DNA of 36,930 bases from Thermoplasmata archaeon (GTDB lineage: Archaea > Thermoplasmatota > Thermoplasmata > Thermoplasmatales > Thermoplasmataceae). Under the pieces are notes generated by a model, which was not told the origin of the DNA, ran no database searches, and worked only from the letters and a program-made list of their open reading frames with translations. Shown piece after piece: positions 1 through 8,275 of this stretch. The position numbers were made by a program, and so were the translations under genes. Positions within the stretch are counted from its first letter, which is position 1; each line of letters begins with the position of its first letter. The stretch covers positions 1-36,930 of the forward strand of contig JAJZZW010000001.1 of NCBI GenBank assembly GCA_021797385.1, in the 5' to 3' direction.

Positions 1-243
1 CCTCTGTTCCAGTGATAGAGTGTGTGGATGCCCTGGCCCTGGTGCTCTATGCATTGCCGATACTGCTTCGCTGACCAGTGGCTCAAGTTCCCTCATTGCT
101 GTCTTTATTCTATCTGAGAACTCCTTCTCATAGTTTTTCCAGTCTCTTTCCTCCTGTGGATGTTCCAGGGCATACTGCTTTCCAATAATACTGTTTATTT
201 CCTCCAGTCTGTAATGTATATCATCGCCGGTAACCTTTCCCAT
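1..243 (-). CDS. Probable IS transposase, N-terminal 81 codons (runs off left edge)
   Basis: The frame opens with ATG at 243-241 and stays open for 81 codons to the window edge. The product begins MGKVTGDDIHYRLEEI and reaches APGPGHPHTLSLEQR. This charged helical N-terminus followed by an 'LSLEQR' segment resembles the start of archaeal DDE-type transposases, whose next residues usually continue into a hydrophobic helix. A TATA element about 25 bp upstream (near 268 on the minus strand) supports this start as leaderless. The neighbouring divergent DUF2080-like gene supports a transposon. The catalytic domain is not visible, so the call rests on resemblance and context. Confidence 0.55.
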   Translation of the reverse strand, partial: MGKVTGDDIHYRLEEINSIIGKQYALEHPQEERDWKNYEKEFSDRIKTAMRELEPLVSEAVSAMHRAPGPGHPHTLSLEQR

Positions 244-251
244 TAGATAGT

Positions 252-272
252 TATATATACAATGTATATATA
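252..272. promoter_or_regulatory. Palindromic divergent TATA element
   Basis: Perfect inverted repeat: TATATATACA, one base, TGTATATATA. The left half lies about 25 bp before the plus-strand ATG at 280. The right half lies about 25 bp before the minus-strand ATG at 243. Each arm can therefore serve as the TATA box of one of the two IS genes. The symmetry would couple expression of transposase and companion. Confidence 0.6.
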
Positions 273-279
273 CATTACT

Positions 280-444
280 ATGAACAATGTAAAGATTGAG
301 GAGACAACAGAGTTCACAATAAAAGGAATCTATGGTGTCATAGAGAGAAAGGTCACGAAGTTCGGATCGGGAGCAAAGGTGGATTGCCCCAAGGAGTTCC
401 TTGGCAGGAGAGTTTATTTAATAATAACAAAGGACGAGGAATAG
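280..444 (+). CDS. DUF2080-family transposon-associated protein, 54 aa
   Basis: A small basic protein containing 'KVTKFGSGAKVDCPKEFLG' and then 'RRVYLIITKDE'. The pattern F-G-[SN]-G-A-K-V-x-x-P-K-E-[FY]-[IL]-G-[RK] is typical of the DUF2080 proteins found beside archaeal transposases, and also resembles a small AbrB-like/SpoVT fold. An in-frame ATG at 262 would add six residues. I prefer 280 because the TATA box at 251-259 sits 25 bp upstream of it. Its function is unknown. It may be an accessory or regulatory protein of the element. Confidence 0.7.
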   Translation: MNNVKIEETTEFTIKGIYGVIERKVTKFGSGAKVDCPKEFLGRRVYLIITKDEE

Positions 445-669
445 TGTCCCACACTCGGTTCCTCAATAATATAATATATATACATGGAGTAACTTCTACA
501 TAACTCTCAATAATTTCCACACATGGGTATAATATATTATTAATGTTTTTATTGAAATGCAATACAGGATAGTGTACATATAACATTAATGACCTTTTTA
601 TATCTTATATCAGCCTGATAGTTGAAATACTCTAGAAAAACTGAATTACAAAAATTTCATTAATATGTG
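445..669. other. Gene-free AT-rich stretch after the IS
   Basis: No supported coding sequence, RNA or strong hairpin is visible. It probably contains the outer boundary of the insertion sequence and then host DNA, but the junction cannot be recognised without the other end of the element. Confidence 0.4.
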
Positions 670-712
670 CAAATATTTATATTCATAAACGTTATGATAC
701 AAATATTTATAT
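670..712 (+). promoter_or_regulatory. Promoter of the first MFS gene with duplicated TATA and small palindrome
   Basis: The 13-bp sequence CAAATATTTATAT occurs at 670-682 and again at 700-712, 30 bp apart. The second copy is centred about 27 bp before the ATG at 734 and is the likely TATA box of a leaderless mRNA. Between the copies, at 683-697, lies TCATAA-N3-TTATGA, a perfect 6-bp inverted repeat directly upstream of the TATA box. It is placed where an activator or repressor could bind. Confidence 0.5.
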
Positions 713-733
713 ATAACATATTCATCATTCCGA

Positions 734-2014
734 ATGGAAAATACTAAAGTCAGTGTTGCCTCCTCTCTGAAAAAGAGGTATATAAGAATAGCACCTATAC
801 TGTTCTTTCTGTATGTGATAAACTTTCTGGATCGAGTAAACCTGTCCTATGCCATTTCAGCAGGAATGTTCACAGATATAGGAGCACCAGCATCATCCGC
901 CGATTTAATAGCAGGAATCGCATCGGCTTTATTTTTTGTAGCCTATGCATTACCACAGGTTTTCACAACATTAAGGATAAATAAGGTCGGGGTTAGAAAC
1001 ATATTTGCAGTGGCTTTCACTGCATGGGGAATAATTACCATTGCCACGGGTTTTGTTCAAAATGTTCCTGAGGTATATGCACTCAGATTCATTCTAGGTC
1101 TTGCAGAAGCACCCTTCTATGCAGGTGTAATGTTCTTCATGGGTATATGGTTTATTGAGTCTGAAAGAGGACTGGCTAACAGCTTCTTCAACGCTGCTAT
1201 ACCTGTTGCTGGAATATTCGGCGGTCTTATCTCAGGTGAAATATTCCTTGTATATGGAAACAATCCAGGATGGAGATATCTTTTCGTCATAGAGGGAATA
1301 CTTGCACTGATATCTGTAGTTATACTCTGGATAGTTATGACCGATTTCCCGGAGCAGGCGAAATGGATGTCAAAGCCAGAAAGAGATGCTCTTCAGGGTG
1401 ACCTCGATCTCGAAGAAAAAAATAAGCCCATAAAAGTTTCATGGAAAGAGGCCTTGATGCAACCAGATGTTATTATTTTAACAGTAGTTTATTTCCTGGG
1501 TGTAACGGCACTCTACGGCTATTCAATATGGCTTCCATCTATCATAAAATCATTCGCACACGTGCATGCAGCAGAAGCCAGTTTCCTGTCCGATATACCA
1601 TACATTGTTGCAGCAATAGCACTGATATTTATCTTAAGGTATTCAGATAGGAAAGGGGATAGAAAACGCCTCACTGCAATTATATTCTTTATAGCATTCA
1701 TAGGATTAACTCTGAGTGCTTTCACAATATCTAATGCAGTGGTATCCTTTATATTCTTTACAATATCTGCCATAGGAATATTTACATTTCTGCCGGTATT
1801 CTGGAATATACCACAGGAATCATTAACTCGAGAGAGTTCTGCCGCTTCTATTGGGCTTATAAACGGTCTCGGCAATCTCGGTGGTGTTGTTGGTCCAATA
1901 GTGGTAGGTGGTCTGGAGGTTGTAACGCATTCGTTTGTTGCAGGGGTTTACGGAATGGCTGTATTTGCAGGACTTGCCGGCGTTTTAGTATTGTTCGTAA
2001 AACATTCCAGGTAA
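734..2014 (+). CDS. MFS transporter, anion:cation symporter (ACS)-like, 426 aa
   Basis: A polytopic membrane protein with about 12 predicted transmembrane helices. The first helix region reads 'YVINFLDRVNLSYA', which is characteristic of the ACS family (tartrate, phthalate, hydroxyphenylacetate, glucarate-type carriers). A second family-like segment, 'RFILGLAEAPFYAGVMFF', follows around residues 121-138, and a cytoplasmic loop near residues 210-235 separates the two halves. Length is normal for the family. Likely role: proton-coupled uptake of an organic anion. The substrate cannot be read from sequence. ATG at 734 is preceded by a well-placed TATA box. It lies 115 bp upstream of a second MFS gene with its own promoter, so co-transcription is not required. 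Confidence 0.85.
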   Translation: MENTKVSVASSLKKRYIRIAPILFFLYVINFLDRVNLSYAISAGMFTDIGAPASSADLIAGIASALFFVAYALPQVFTTLRINKVGVRNIFAVAFTAWGIITIATGFVQNVPEVYALRFILGLAEAPFYAGVMFFMGIWFIESERGLANSFFNAAIPVAGIFGGLISGEIFLVYGNNPGWRYLFVIEGILALISVVILWIVMTDFPEQAKWMSKPERDALQGDLDLEEKNKPIKVSWKEALMQPDVIILTVVYFLGVTALYGYSIWLPSIIKSFAHVHAAEASFLSDIPYIVAAIALIFILRYSDRKGDRKRLTAIIFFIAFIGLTLSAFTISNAVVSFIFFTISAIGIFTFLPVFWNIPQESLTRESSAASIGLINGLGNLGGVVGPIVVGGLEVVTHSFVAGVYGMAVFAGLAGVLVLFVKHSR

Positions 2015-2018
2015 GTTA

Positions 2019-2050
2019 TATTTTTAAAAATTTAATTTCTATATTTTCTA
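2019..2050 (+). terminator. Oligo-T tracts after the first MFS gene
   Basis: Runs of T (TATTTTTAAAAATTTAATTTC, then ATATTTTC) follow the stop codon of the 734-2014 gene within 40 bp. Archaeal RNA polymerase terminates at such tracts without needing a hairpin. The call rests on composition only. Confidence 0.35.
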
Positions 2051-2100
2051 AATATTGATATATATGGGCATATGTAAAAATATTTTTTATTGGGATTAGA

Positions 2101-2112
2101 ATTAAATATAAA
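2101..2112 (+). promoter_or_regulatory. TATA box for the second MFS gene
   Basis: ATTAAATATAAA is centred about 25 bp upstream of the ATG at 2129. It favours that codon over the upstream TTG at 2090 as the start of a leaderless mRNA. Confidence 0.45.
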
Positions 2113-2128
2113 TTCTCTATTGATATTT

Positions 2129-3511
2129 ATGGCATACAATGCTTTAGACAATGCAAAGATGAATTCTTTGCATAAGAAGATTACAGCCCTGTCTGTGGGG
2201 GGAACATTTCTTGATGGCTACGATATTTCAATAATATCAGTTGCACTTATTGTTATGTCCAAATCTGCTTTTGATCTGAATACAGACTTTGGAAAGGCAA
2301 TGATAGGTGCTTCGACTATAATAGGTATGCTCGTTGGGGCGATACTCTTCGGATACATCACCGATCTCTATGGAAGAAGAACTATGTATATGTATGATAT
2401 GGTAATATTCATTATTCTGACCATAGCAACAGCTTTTTCGTGGAACTTCGCCTCCTTATTTACCATGAGGTTTATACTGGGACTCGGACTCGGTGCAGAT
2501 TATGCAATCGGTACAACCATTATAAGTGAGTTCTCACCGGTTAAATACAGAGGAAAGTTACTGGTTACCAATGTACTGGCCTGGTTTGTAGGAGCCGCTG
2601 TGGCAGCAGGAACAGGGTACCTTCTGCTTTCTCTCGGACCTCAGTCATGGAGGTATATGTTTCTTTTAGGAATAATACCTGCAGCTATAATTCTGGTGCT
2701 CAGAAGAGATGTGCCAGAATCAGCAAGATGGCTTAACAACAAGGGAAAAAGCAAGGAAGCATCGGCGGTCGAGGTGGAACTCACAGGAACATCCGATAAT
2801 CTCGCTGTCATAAAAAAAGATAATAAAAACCCATTAAAAGACCTCGTAAGCAAGAAATACATCAAAAGCCTTCTTTTCATTGGAATATTCTGGTTTACTT
2901 TCGATGCATCATTCTACGGTATCAGCATATTCAGTCCCACAATACTGGAGTTACTCGGTTTAAAAGCAAGACTGGCTGTTTTAGGTTCTGGTGTATTTGA
3001 CGTCTTTGCCATACTGGGTAGCCTTACAGCCATTCTATTGATTGATAGAATAGGAAGAAAGGGCATTACCATTATAGGATTTGCCGGAATGGTTGTCTCC
3101 CTTGCTGCTTTAGGCATAGTTACCTATTATGTTCCAAATAAATCTGCATTTATAACGGACGGCGCACTCATATTTGCATTGTTCCTTATATTCTATATCA
3201 CTGAGGCTATAGGGCCAGGATCTACAGATTTCGTATATCCTGTAGAGCTATTCCCCACCGAAGATCGTGCAACGGCCCAGGGATTCGGAACCTCTGTAAG
3301 TAGAATAGGGGCAATTCTCGGTATAACTACATTTCCCTTTATAGTTACTGCCTACGGTTTTAGTACCAGTCTATTCTTCTTCACTGCATTAGCAGTGATA
3401 GGACTTCTGGCAACTGTATTCCTGGGCACAGAGACAAAGGGAAAGACACTCGAGGAAATCAATACAGAAGAAGAACACACAGGAAATACTTCAAGCACAG
3501 GAGCAAAATAA
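2129..3511 (+). CDS. MFS transporter, sugar-porter/metabolite:H+ symporter type, 460 aa
   Basis: About 12 transmembrane segments with the hallmarks of the sugar porter/MHS-like group. These are 'GYITDLYGRR' in loop 2-3, 'PESARWL' at the end of the sixth helix, 'DRIGRK' in loop 8-9, and 'PVELFPTEDRATAQG' near helix 10. An early 'DGYDISIIS' in helix 1 resembles aromatic-acid and phosphate carriers as well as sugar carriers. It probably imports a sugar or organic acid by proton symport. The open frame extends upstream to a TTG at 2090, but the TATA box favours ATG 2129. A further ATG at 2159 is possible. The C-terminus is a short charged tail rich in E, T and S. Confidence 0.85.
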   Translation: MAYNALDNAKMNSLHKKITALSVGGTFLDGYDISIISVALIVMSKSAFDLNTDFGKAMIGASTIIGMLVGAILFGYITDLYGRRTMYMYDMVIFIILTIATAFSWNFASLFTMRFILGLGLGADYAIGTTIISEFSPVKYRGKLLVTNVLAWFVGAAVAAGTGYLLLSLGPQSWRYMFLLGIIPAAIILVLRRDVPESARWLNNKGKSKEASAVEVELTGTSDNLAVIKKDNKNPLKDLVSKKYIKSLLFIGIFWFTFDASFYGISIFSPTILELLGLKARLAVLGSGVFDVFAILGSLTAILLIDRIGRKGITIIGFAGMVVSLAALGIVTYYVPNKSAFITDGALIFALFLIFYITEAIGPGSTDFVYPVELFPTEDRATAQGFGTSVSRIGAILGITTFPFIVTAYGFSTSLFFFTALAVIGLLATVFLGTETKGKTLEEINTEEEHTGNTSSTGAK

Positions 3512-3537
3512 ATTATTTTTTAAATTTTTATTTTTAG
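3512..3537 (+). terminator. T-rich terminator after the second MFS gene
   Basis: ATTATTTTTTAAATTTTTATTTTTAGG starts right at the stop codon and has three runs of five or more T. This is typical of archaeal intrinsic termination. Confidence 0.45.
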
Positions 3538-3598
3538 GTTACCATACATAAGTGTAACACAATAAATTCTAATTTATAATTTTATAAGTGTTCAATAA

Positions 3599-4147
3599 TT
3601 GAACTCTACAACATTTATTTTAATAATATTGTTATGCATTATCATGGATTTGTCAAATATCGAAAATGTTGATTATCTGATAATAATTATTTTTGTTTTA
3701 TTTATAGCAGTAAGGCGATTGTATTCAGGGTTGAGGGGAAGAAAATTCAAGGAGTCCAGAATATATACTTTACCTGTAATATACGTCGTTTTGTTGCTCT
3801 TTTCATTAGACGGCCTTTATTCTAATTTAGAGTATATTATTCTTATACTAATATTAATATTACCGGGAATACTTCTGGGATTAAAACTGGGGAATAATAT
3901 TGAATTCTTTAGCAGAAATGGTAGCCTTTACTATAAACGATCGCAGATAATCATGATATTCTGGATTGTCTCATTTATAGGCAGAATGTTACTATTTATG
4001 TTATATCCTTCTAATATACTCGCAGGTTTTATAATAGACTTACTATTATCATTCACCCTGGGGCTTATTATTGGAGAATCGATAAATCTTTACAATAAAT
4101 ATAAAGAGTTTCTTGATCCAGAAATTGGTATACAAGATTCCCTTTAA
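3599..4147 (+). CDS. Small multi-pass membrane protein, possibly DUF1453/CcdC-like, 182 aa
   Basis: Five or so hydrophobic segments, very rich in I and L, separated by short basic loops such as 'RRLYSGLRGRKFKESR'. The segment 'FFSRNGSLYYKRSQIIMIFWIVSFIGR' has the shape of the 'dG.lYyRgS...iW....R' motif of DUF1453/CcdC-like membrane proteins. This is a resemblance only. No catalytic residues are evident. The start is a TTG at 3599, supported by the TATA-like sequence at 3573-3584, 25 bp upstream. An ATG at 3644 would remove the first hydrophobic residues. No functional link to its neighbours can be inferred. Confidence 0.6.
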   Translation: MNSTTFILIILLCIIMDLSNIENVDYLIIIIFVLFIAVRRLYSGLRGRKFKESRIYTLPVIYVVLLLFSLDGLYSNLEYIILILILILPGILLGLKLGNNIEFFSRNGSLYYKRSQIIMIFWIVSFIGRMLLFMLYPSNILAGFIIDLLLSFTLGLIIGESINLYNKYKEFLDPEIGIQDSL

Positions 4148-4310
4148 TTTGTGATCTCGCATTTAGCCGGTATTTAGTGTGAGCTTTTTTATTAGCCATA
4201 TTGAATAGCTATGCAGCCGGAATATCTACTGAATGGATACGCCTCAGGAATTAAAATCCATATTATATTTATTTGATGGCATGTTTTAAATATTAGGTTG
4301 TAATCAAATT

Positions 4311-5690
4311 ATGATAATTATGTTACAACAATTTATTGACAGAACTCATGAATTGAAAGTACTTGAAACCAAATTCCAGGAAAACAGAAAACAGATGATA
4401 ATTATTTACGGGAGGCGTCGAATAGGAAAAACTGAATTAATAAAAAAATTTGTTGAGAATAAAAGATATATATACCATTTATGTACACAGGACAGTATTA
4501 CTAACAATGTTGATGAATTGAAGTTACAGTTTGCATCTATAACTGGAAAAGCCTATTTCGCTGACCTGCAAGCCGATTTTTATAACCTGTTTAAATATTT
4601 TATCAATGAAATCAAATCAGAAAAAACTATTATTGTACTTGATGAATTTCCTAATTTACTTGGATTGATGCCCGGTATTGTTTCGGTAATTCAAAAAATA
4701 TACGATGAATTGATGGATAAATCATTGCTATATGTAGTATTATCAGGTTCGAGTATCAGCATGATGGAGGATGAGCTATTGAGTTATAGATCACCTTTAT
4801 ACGGTAGAAGAACCGGCAGTCTTGAGCTTTCAACTTTTGGAATTGCAGAGGCCAGACATTTTTATAATCACAATTTTGAGGAAGTGATCAAATTATACTC
4901 CATATTCGGCGGTATTCCGTTTTATCTTTCCCTTGTAGATAATAATATGAGTGTTGAGGACAACATAATAAGCAAGATAATGACAAAGGGTGAAATATTA
5001 TATGAAGAACCGAAAATACTTCTCAAGGAAGAGTTTAGAGAACCACGTGTTTATGAACTTATTCTGAGATATATATCTATGGGTTATAACACTCATGGCA
5101 AACTGGAAAATGCTATACACATGGATAAGGGGAACATTTCCAGATACCTTGAAACACTTATTTCTATACGCCTAGTTGATTATGTACTCCCCATGAACAT
5201 GAGACGCAGGGGCCTGTATGAGATAAAGGACTATTTTCTGAACTTTTATTATATGTTTGTTTATCCGAATTTATCAGTGCTCGAGTTAGGTCAAACAGAC
5301 AGTATAATGAGGTTAATCAAAAATGATTTGAATAATTATTACGGGCATGCCTTTGAAAAAATAGTTATTGAGATGATAAGATCTGGCATTATAAAACTCC
5401 CATTTATCCCTACAAATGTTAAAAGATTCTGGAAAAAGGATGTTGAAATAGATGCAGTTGCTGTTAATGAGGAGACCAGAGACATTTGCTTTATAGAATG
5501 CAAATTTTCAGATAATGTAGACGGTATTCAGATCTATCACGACTTAAAATATAAGTCCTTATCCGTTGATTTTAGAGCCGATAAAGAATATTATATGGTA
5601 ATTGCAAAGTCTTTCAGGACCAGAAGTGATGATTCAATTAATCTTGATTTTCAGGAACTGGATAAACTTACCCCAAAAATTGATAAATAA
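4311..5690 (+). CDS. Archaeal AAA+ ATPase with DUF234 C-terminal domain, 459 aa
   Basis: The N-terminal ATPase domain has a Walker A (G34-RRRI-GKT41) and a Walker B (TIIVLDEFP, residues 106-114). Residues 265-300 look like a winged helix ('HMDKGNISRYLETLISIRLVDYV'). The C-terminal region from about 340 to 435 has 'EIDAVAVN...ICFIECKFS', a D-(x)n-ExK pattern like restriction-endonuclease-fold nucleases, as in the DUF234 domain. The architecture is common in archaea and often multicopy. Its function is unknown. Proposed roles are DNA-related or in mobile-element or toxin systems. A TATA box at 4284-4293 supports leaderless ATG 4311. An ATG at 4320 is the alternative. The nuclease-like residues suggest, but do not prove, nuclease activity. 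Confidence 0.85.
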   Translation: MIIMLQQFIDRTHELKVLETKFQENRKQMIIIYGRRRIGKTELIKKFVENKRYIYHLCTQDSITNNVDELKLQFASITGKAYFADLQADFYNLFKYFINEIKSEKTIIVLDEFPNLLGLMPGIVSVIQKIYDELMDKSLLYVVLSGSSISMMEDELLSYRSPLYGRRTGSLELSTFGIAEARHFYNHNFEEVIKLYSIFGGIPFYLSLVDNNMSVEDNIISKIMTKGEILYEEPKILLKEEFREPRVYELILRYISMGYNTHGKLENAIHMDKGNISRYLETLISIRLVDYVLPMNMRRRGLYEIKDYFLNFYYMFVYPNLSVLELGQTDSIMRLIKNDLNNYYGHAFEKIVIEMIRSGIIKLPFIPTNVKRFWKKDVEIDAVAVNEETRDICFIECKFSDNVDGIQIYHDLKYKSLSVDFRADKEYYMVIAKSFRTRSDDSINLDFQELDKLTPKIDK

Positions 5691-5758
5691 AAATTCGTAT
5701 TCTCTTTTCATTTATGTTGCCTCCTGCTCCAGGAGCGGGATATGGCTTAAATAAGAAT

Positions 5759-6517
5759 CTATAGTACAATGTCCTGAAAAGGCAGTATTATATCATCCTC
5801 TTTACGTGCTTCGAGAATTCCAAGTGTCTCGTTTGTCAGATGGATCGGTACAAGTTTTTTCGCATGGCTTTCCCTGAACCCCCTCATTGCAGAGGAGTAT
5901 GTAGAGTGTTTCCAGAATTCTGCTATTTTGTAATCATTATCAGGGTAAGTCATCTCATGGAAAAACAGGTCCGCATCTTCACCAACTTTTGCTATATTTT
6001 CATTATATGCAGTATCTCCTGTATATGCAATAATATGACCCTGGTATTCAATTCTGTACATATTATCCGGAATAGCATGGTATCCATGAAATGTTTCGAT
6101 ATAATCGTGCTCACTCTTCTCTATGAATTTTGCCTTAAGTTCATAAACTTCTCTACCATCATTGATTTCCACATAATTGGCTGTTACCCTGAATTTTTCA
6201 TTTTCCGGTGTGTTATAAAGCTGTAGTATTCTTTGGGTATTCTTTTTTATTCCGGGAGGGCCCATAATTATCAACTCATCTTTTATATCCCTGGAACCTC
6301 TGTACCAGAGAATTTCGGCGAGTCCGCCGTAGTGGTCAAGATGCATATGGGTAATCAGGATCTTGTCCAGTTTACCAGGGTCTATTCCAGACTCCAGCAT
6401 GGACTCAATTGTATGTGGACCGCAATCGAGCAATATCTGCTTATCAATAATCATTGATACATTTCTTCTTCCGGCCTCCAGATGCGAGGACCAGTTTCCC
6501 ATAAATTTTATTTCCAT
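5759..6517 (-). CDS. RNase Z-like metallo-beta-lactamase-fold hydrolase, 252 aa
   Basis: The zinc-binding signature HMHLDH (H57, H59, D61, H62) follows 'ILLDCGPHT'. Later ligands appear to be D168 in 'YTGDT', H204 in 'KHSTYSSA' and H226 in 'PIHLT', in the order expected for RNase Z/ElaC-type enzymes. At 252 aa it is shorter than canonical tRNase Z (about 300 aa). I see no clear exosite insertion, so tRNA 3' processing is not assured. It may instead hydrolyse another phosphodiester or ester. The TATA-like box at 6534-6543 gives a leaderless start at 6517. It lies convergent to the ATPase gene with a 68-bp gap. Confidence 0.85.
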   Translation of the reverse strand: MEIKFMGNWSSHLEAGRRNVSMIIDKQILLDCGPHTIESMLESGIDPGKLDKILITHMHLDHYGGLAEILWYRGSRDIKDELIIMGPPGIKKNTQRILQLYNTPENEKFRVTANYVEINDGREVYELKAKFIEKSEHDYIETFHGYHAIPDNMYRIEYQGHIIAYTGDTAYNENIAKVGEDADLFFHEMTYPDNDYKIAEFWKHSTYSSAMRGFRESHAKKLVPIHLTNETLGILEARKEDDIILPFQDIVL

Positions 6518-6634
6518 TTATTCACCGTTTATGTTATAAAAATTACGCAGCAATAGTTAATGATTTCCAATATACCTAATATATAACTATATACTATATA
6601 TAAATTCAGTATAATAGATAGTTTTAAAATCAAA

Positions 6635-7126
6635 TCATTGTTCTATATATTTTATCATATCAGCGGAGATTCCAGTCTCTTTCATATAAGTGTCTACACC
6701 GGAGGCATTTATAATTTCAAGAGCTGTTTTTATGTCATTTTTAGCCACCTCCGGTTCAAGATTTTTCCATAGTGGAAATACGAGTTTTTCTTCCTGGGAA
6801 TTGTGAAATGTAAGGGTTTGATAGAAGAGTGGAATTCTCTGTTCGTACAGGGGGTTTTCTCCTGATTTCCATTTTATCAGATTACTGTACAGTTTATCCA
6901 GAAGTTTATGATCGGCAATCAGGCTGTCTATTGTCTTTTTAGTTTCACTGTTACCCAGTAATACCAGTTCGGGAAATACTACTTTTTCCTCTATGCCTAC
7001 ATGTATGTCCATGAGAAATATTCTGAACTCCATCATATTAATAATTTCACGGTCTTCAGATTTAATTCTCAGAGCAGAATGGTCTATCATCAGCAACTCT
7101 ACAGCATCCATAGAAAGAAATATCAT
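6635..7126 (-). CDS. Hemerythrin HHE-domain protein, 163 aa
   Basis: Helical protein with the repeated metal-binding pattern of HHE domains: H16 (IDHSALR), H42 with E46 (DIHVGIEEKVVFPE), H73 (ADHKLL), and H108 with E112 (TFHNSQEEKLVFPLW). This is the five-His, two-carboxylate set of a non-heme di-iron site. The family binds O2, NO or iron, or senses redox state. A role in iron or nitrosative stress handling in an acidophile is an inference. TATA (TTATAATAG on the minus strand, 7147-7155) supports ATG 7126. It is followed 117 bp later by the metallo-hydrolase gene, which has its own promoter. Confidence 0.85.
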   Translation of the reverse strand: MIFLSMDAVELLMIDHSALRIKSEDREIINMMEFRIFLMDIHVGIEEKVVFPELVLLGNSETKKTIDSLIADHKLLDKLYSNLIKWKSGENPLYEQRIPLFYQTLTFHNSQEEKLVFPLWKNLEPEVAKNDIKTALEIINASGVDTYMKETGISADMIKYIEQ

Positions 7127-7300
7127 AAAAGCATATTAAAGCTATTATAAGCTCATTATCCTGCATAATGTATTTTGTTCATATTGGCAAAATAGAAAAA
7201 TATAATTTACCCCACCGTAAATTGATTTATCACATAATATTATTATTCTGTAGTGCTGGTAACGCCAGAAACTATTTAGTACAGGCAATAATATTATTTC

Positions 7301-8149
7301 ATGAATTTTAAGGAATTCGGAAACACCGGAAAAAAATTGTCAGCTTTGGGAATAGGCACTTGGGATATAGGTAATAATATAAATGAAAATGTGGAGTCAA
7401 TAAAATTTGCTATAGACAGTGGAATTAATTTTATTGACACAGCAGAAATGTATGGGACCGAGCCCGTGGTTGCCAGAGCTATAAAGGGATATGACAGATC
7501 AGGCCTTTTCATTGCAACCAAGGTATGGCCAGATCATTTCAGCCATGATGCTGTTATAAAATCATGTAATGATAGCCTCAAAAAACTGGAAACCGATTAT
7601 ATAGACCTGTACCAGCTACACTGGCCCAGTAAAACCATTCCCATTGGCGAAACCATGAAAGCTATGGAGGAGCTGAAGGAGCAGGGTAAGATACGCTATA
7701 TCGGTATAAGTAATTTTTCTGTAGACCAGACTAAGGAAGCAATGGAAAGTATGAATAAATATGAGATCGCATCAAACCAGGTTGAATACAGTATGGTTAC
7801 CAGGGATATAGAGTGTTCCGGTCTTTATGATTTCTGCAGGAATAATAAAATTGCTGTGATTGCCTACAGTCCATTATCACACGGAAAAATATTCTCTAAA
7901 AAGAAAATGATAGAGGAACTGTCCAAAATTGGTGCACATTATGGTGCTACAGCCTCGCAGATGGCTCTGGCATGGTTAATGAATAAGGAAAATGTGTTTC
8001 CAATTCCAAAGGCAACTAACGGGACCCACATGAAAGAAAATATAGGCAGTACAGAAATAATGATAAACCCAGAGGACAAGAAAAAAATGGATGCAATGGA
8101 GGGAAAATACTATGAGGATTCAATAGCTTCCAGGCACACTTCAAACTGA
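7301..8149 (+). CDS. Aldo/keto reductase, 282 aa
   Basis: NAD(P)H-dependent carbonyl reductase with a TIM-barrel fold. The catalytic tetrad is intact: D46 (IDTAEMYG), Y51, K74 (ATKVWP) and H107 (YQLHWP). Cofactor-region motifs 'GISNFS', 'SNQVEYS' and 'IPKATN' are also present. The length is typical. The substrate is unknown; sugar or aliphatic aldehydes are common in this branch. ATG 7301 has a TATA-like ACTATTTAGTAC about 25 bp upstream. The 3' end of the gene is part of an imperfect direct repeat that continues into the intergenic region. Confidence 0.92.
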   Translation: MNFKEFGNTGKKLSALGIGTWDIGNNINENVESIKFAIDSGINFIDTAEMYGTEPVVARAIKGYDRSGLFIATKVWPDHFSHDAVIKSCNDSLKKLETDYIDLYQLHWPSKTIPIGETMKAMEELKEQGKIRYIGISNFSVDQTKEAMESMNKYEIASNQVEYSMVTRDIECSGLYDFCRNNKIAVIAYSPLSHGKIFSKKKMIEELSKIGAHYGATASQMALAWLMNKENVFPIPKATNGTHMKENIGSTEIMINPEDKKKMDAMEGKYYEDSIASRHTSN

Positions 8150-8244
8150 CATATACTCTTTAATTAATGTTAGCAGTGGATACGCCATCAACATATACTT
8201 CCGGGCAGCACAAACTGACATATCCTCTTTAATTATTGTTAGCA
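8142..8244. repeat. Imperfect 34-bp direct repeat at the 3' end of the aldo/keto reductase gene
   Basis: Two copies, at 8142-8175 and 8211-8244, are 69 bp apart with two mismatches. Each begins CAAACTGACATAT and ends TTGTTAGCA or TGTTAGCA. The first copy includes the stop codon of the upstream gene (8147-8149). It looks like a local tandem duplication of the gene end and its T-rich tail (CTCTTTAATTA). Confidence 0.8.
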
Positions 8245-8275
8245 AAGATATAATTGTTCTCGGCTTATTTTAACT

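Larger units (their letters stand above)
1..444. mobile_element. Right-hand part of an insertion sequence (left end outside window)
   Basis: A transposase-like N-terminus on the minus strand and a small DUF2080-like protein on the plus strand diverge from a shared promoter. DUF2080 proteins are known as companions of archaeal transposases. The outer end of the element after about 445 could not be fixed, because the partner terminal repeat lies outside the window. The IS family is not assigned. Confidence 0.6.

Noticed and set aside
353..586. Minus-strand open frame of 77 codons after the DUF2080 gene
   Set aside because: It overlaps the better-supported plus-strand gene, has no TATA or Shine-Dalgarno, and its composition is that of a shadow frame.
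734..3511. Link between the two MFS transporters and tyrosine uptake
   Set aside because: They are 7-10 kb from the aromatic cluster, have their own promoters and belong to families with broad substrates, so no link can be supported.
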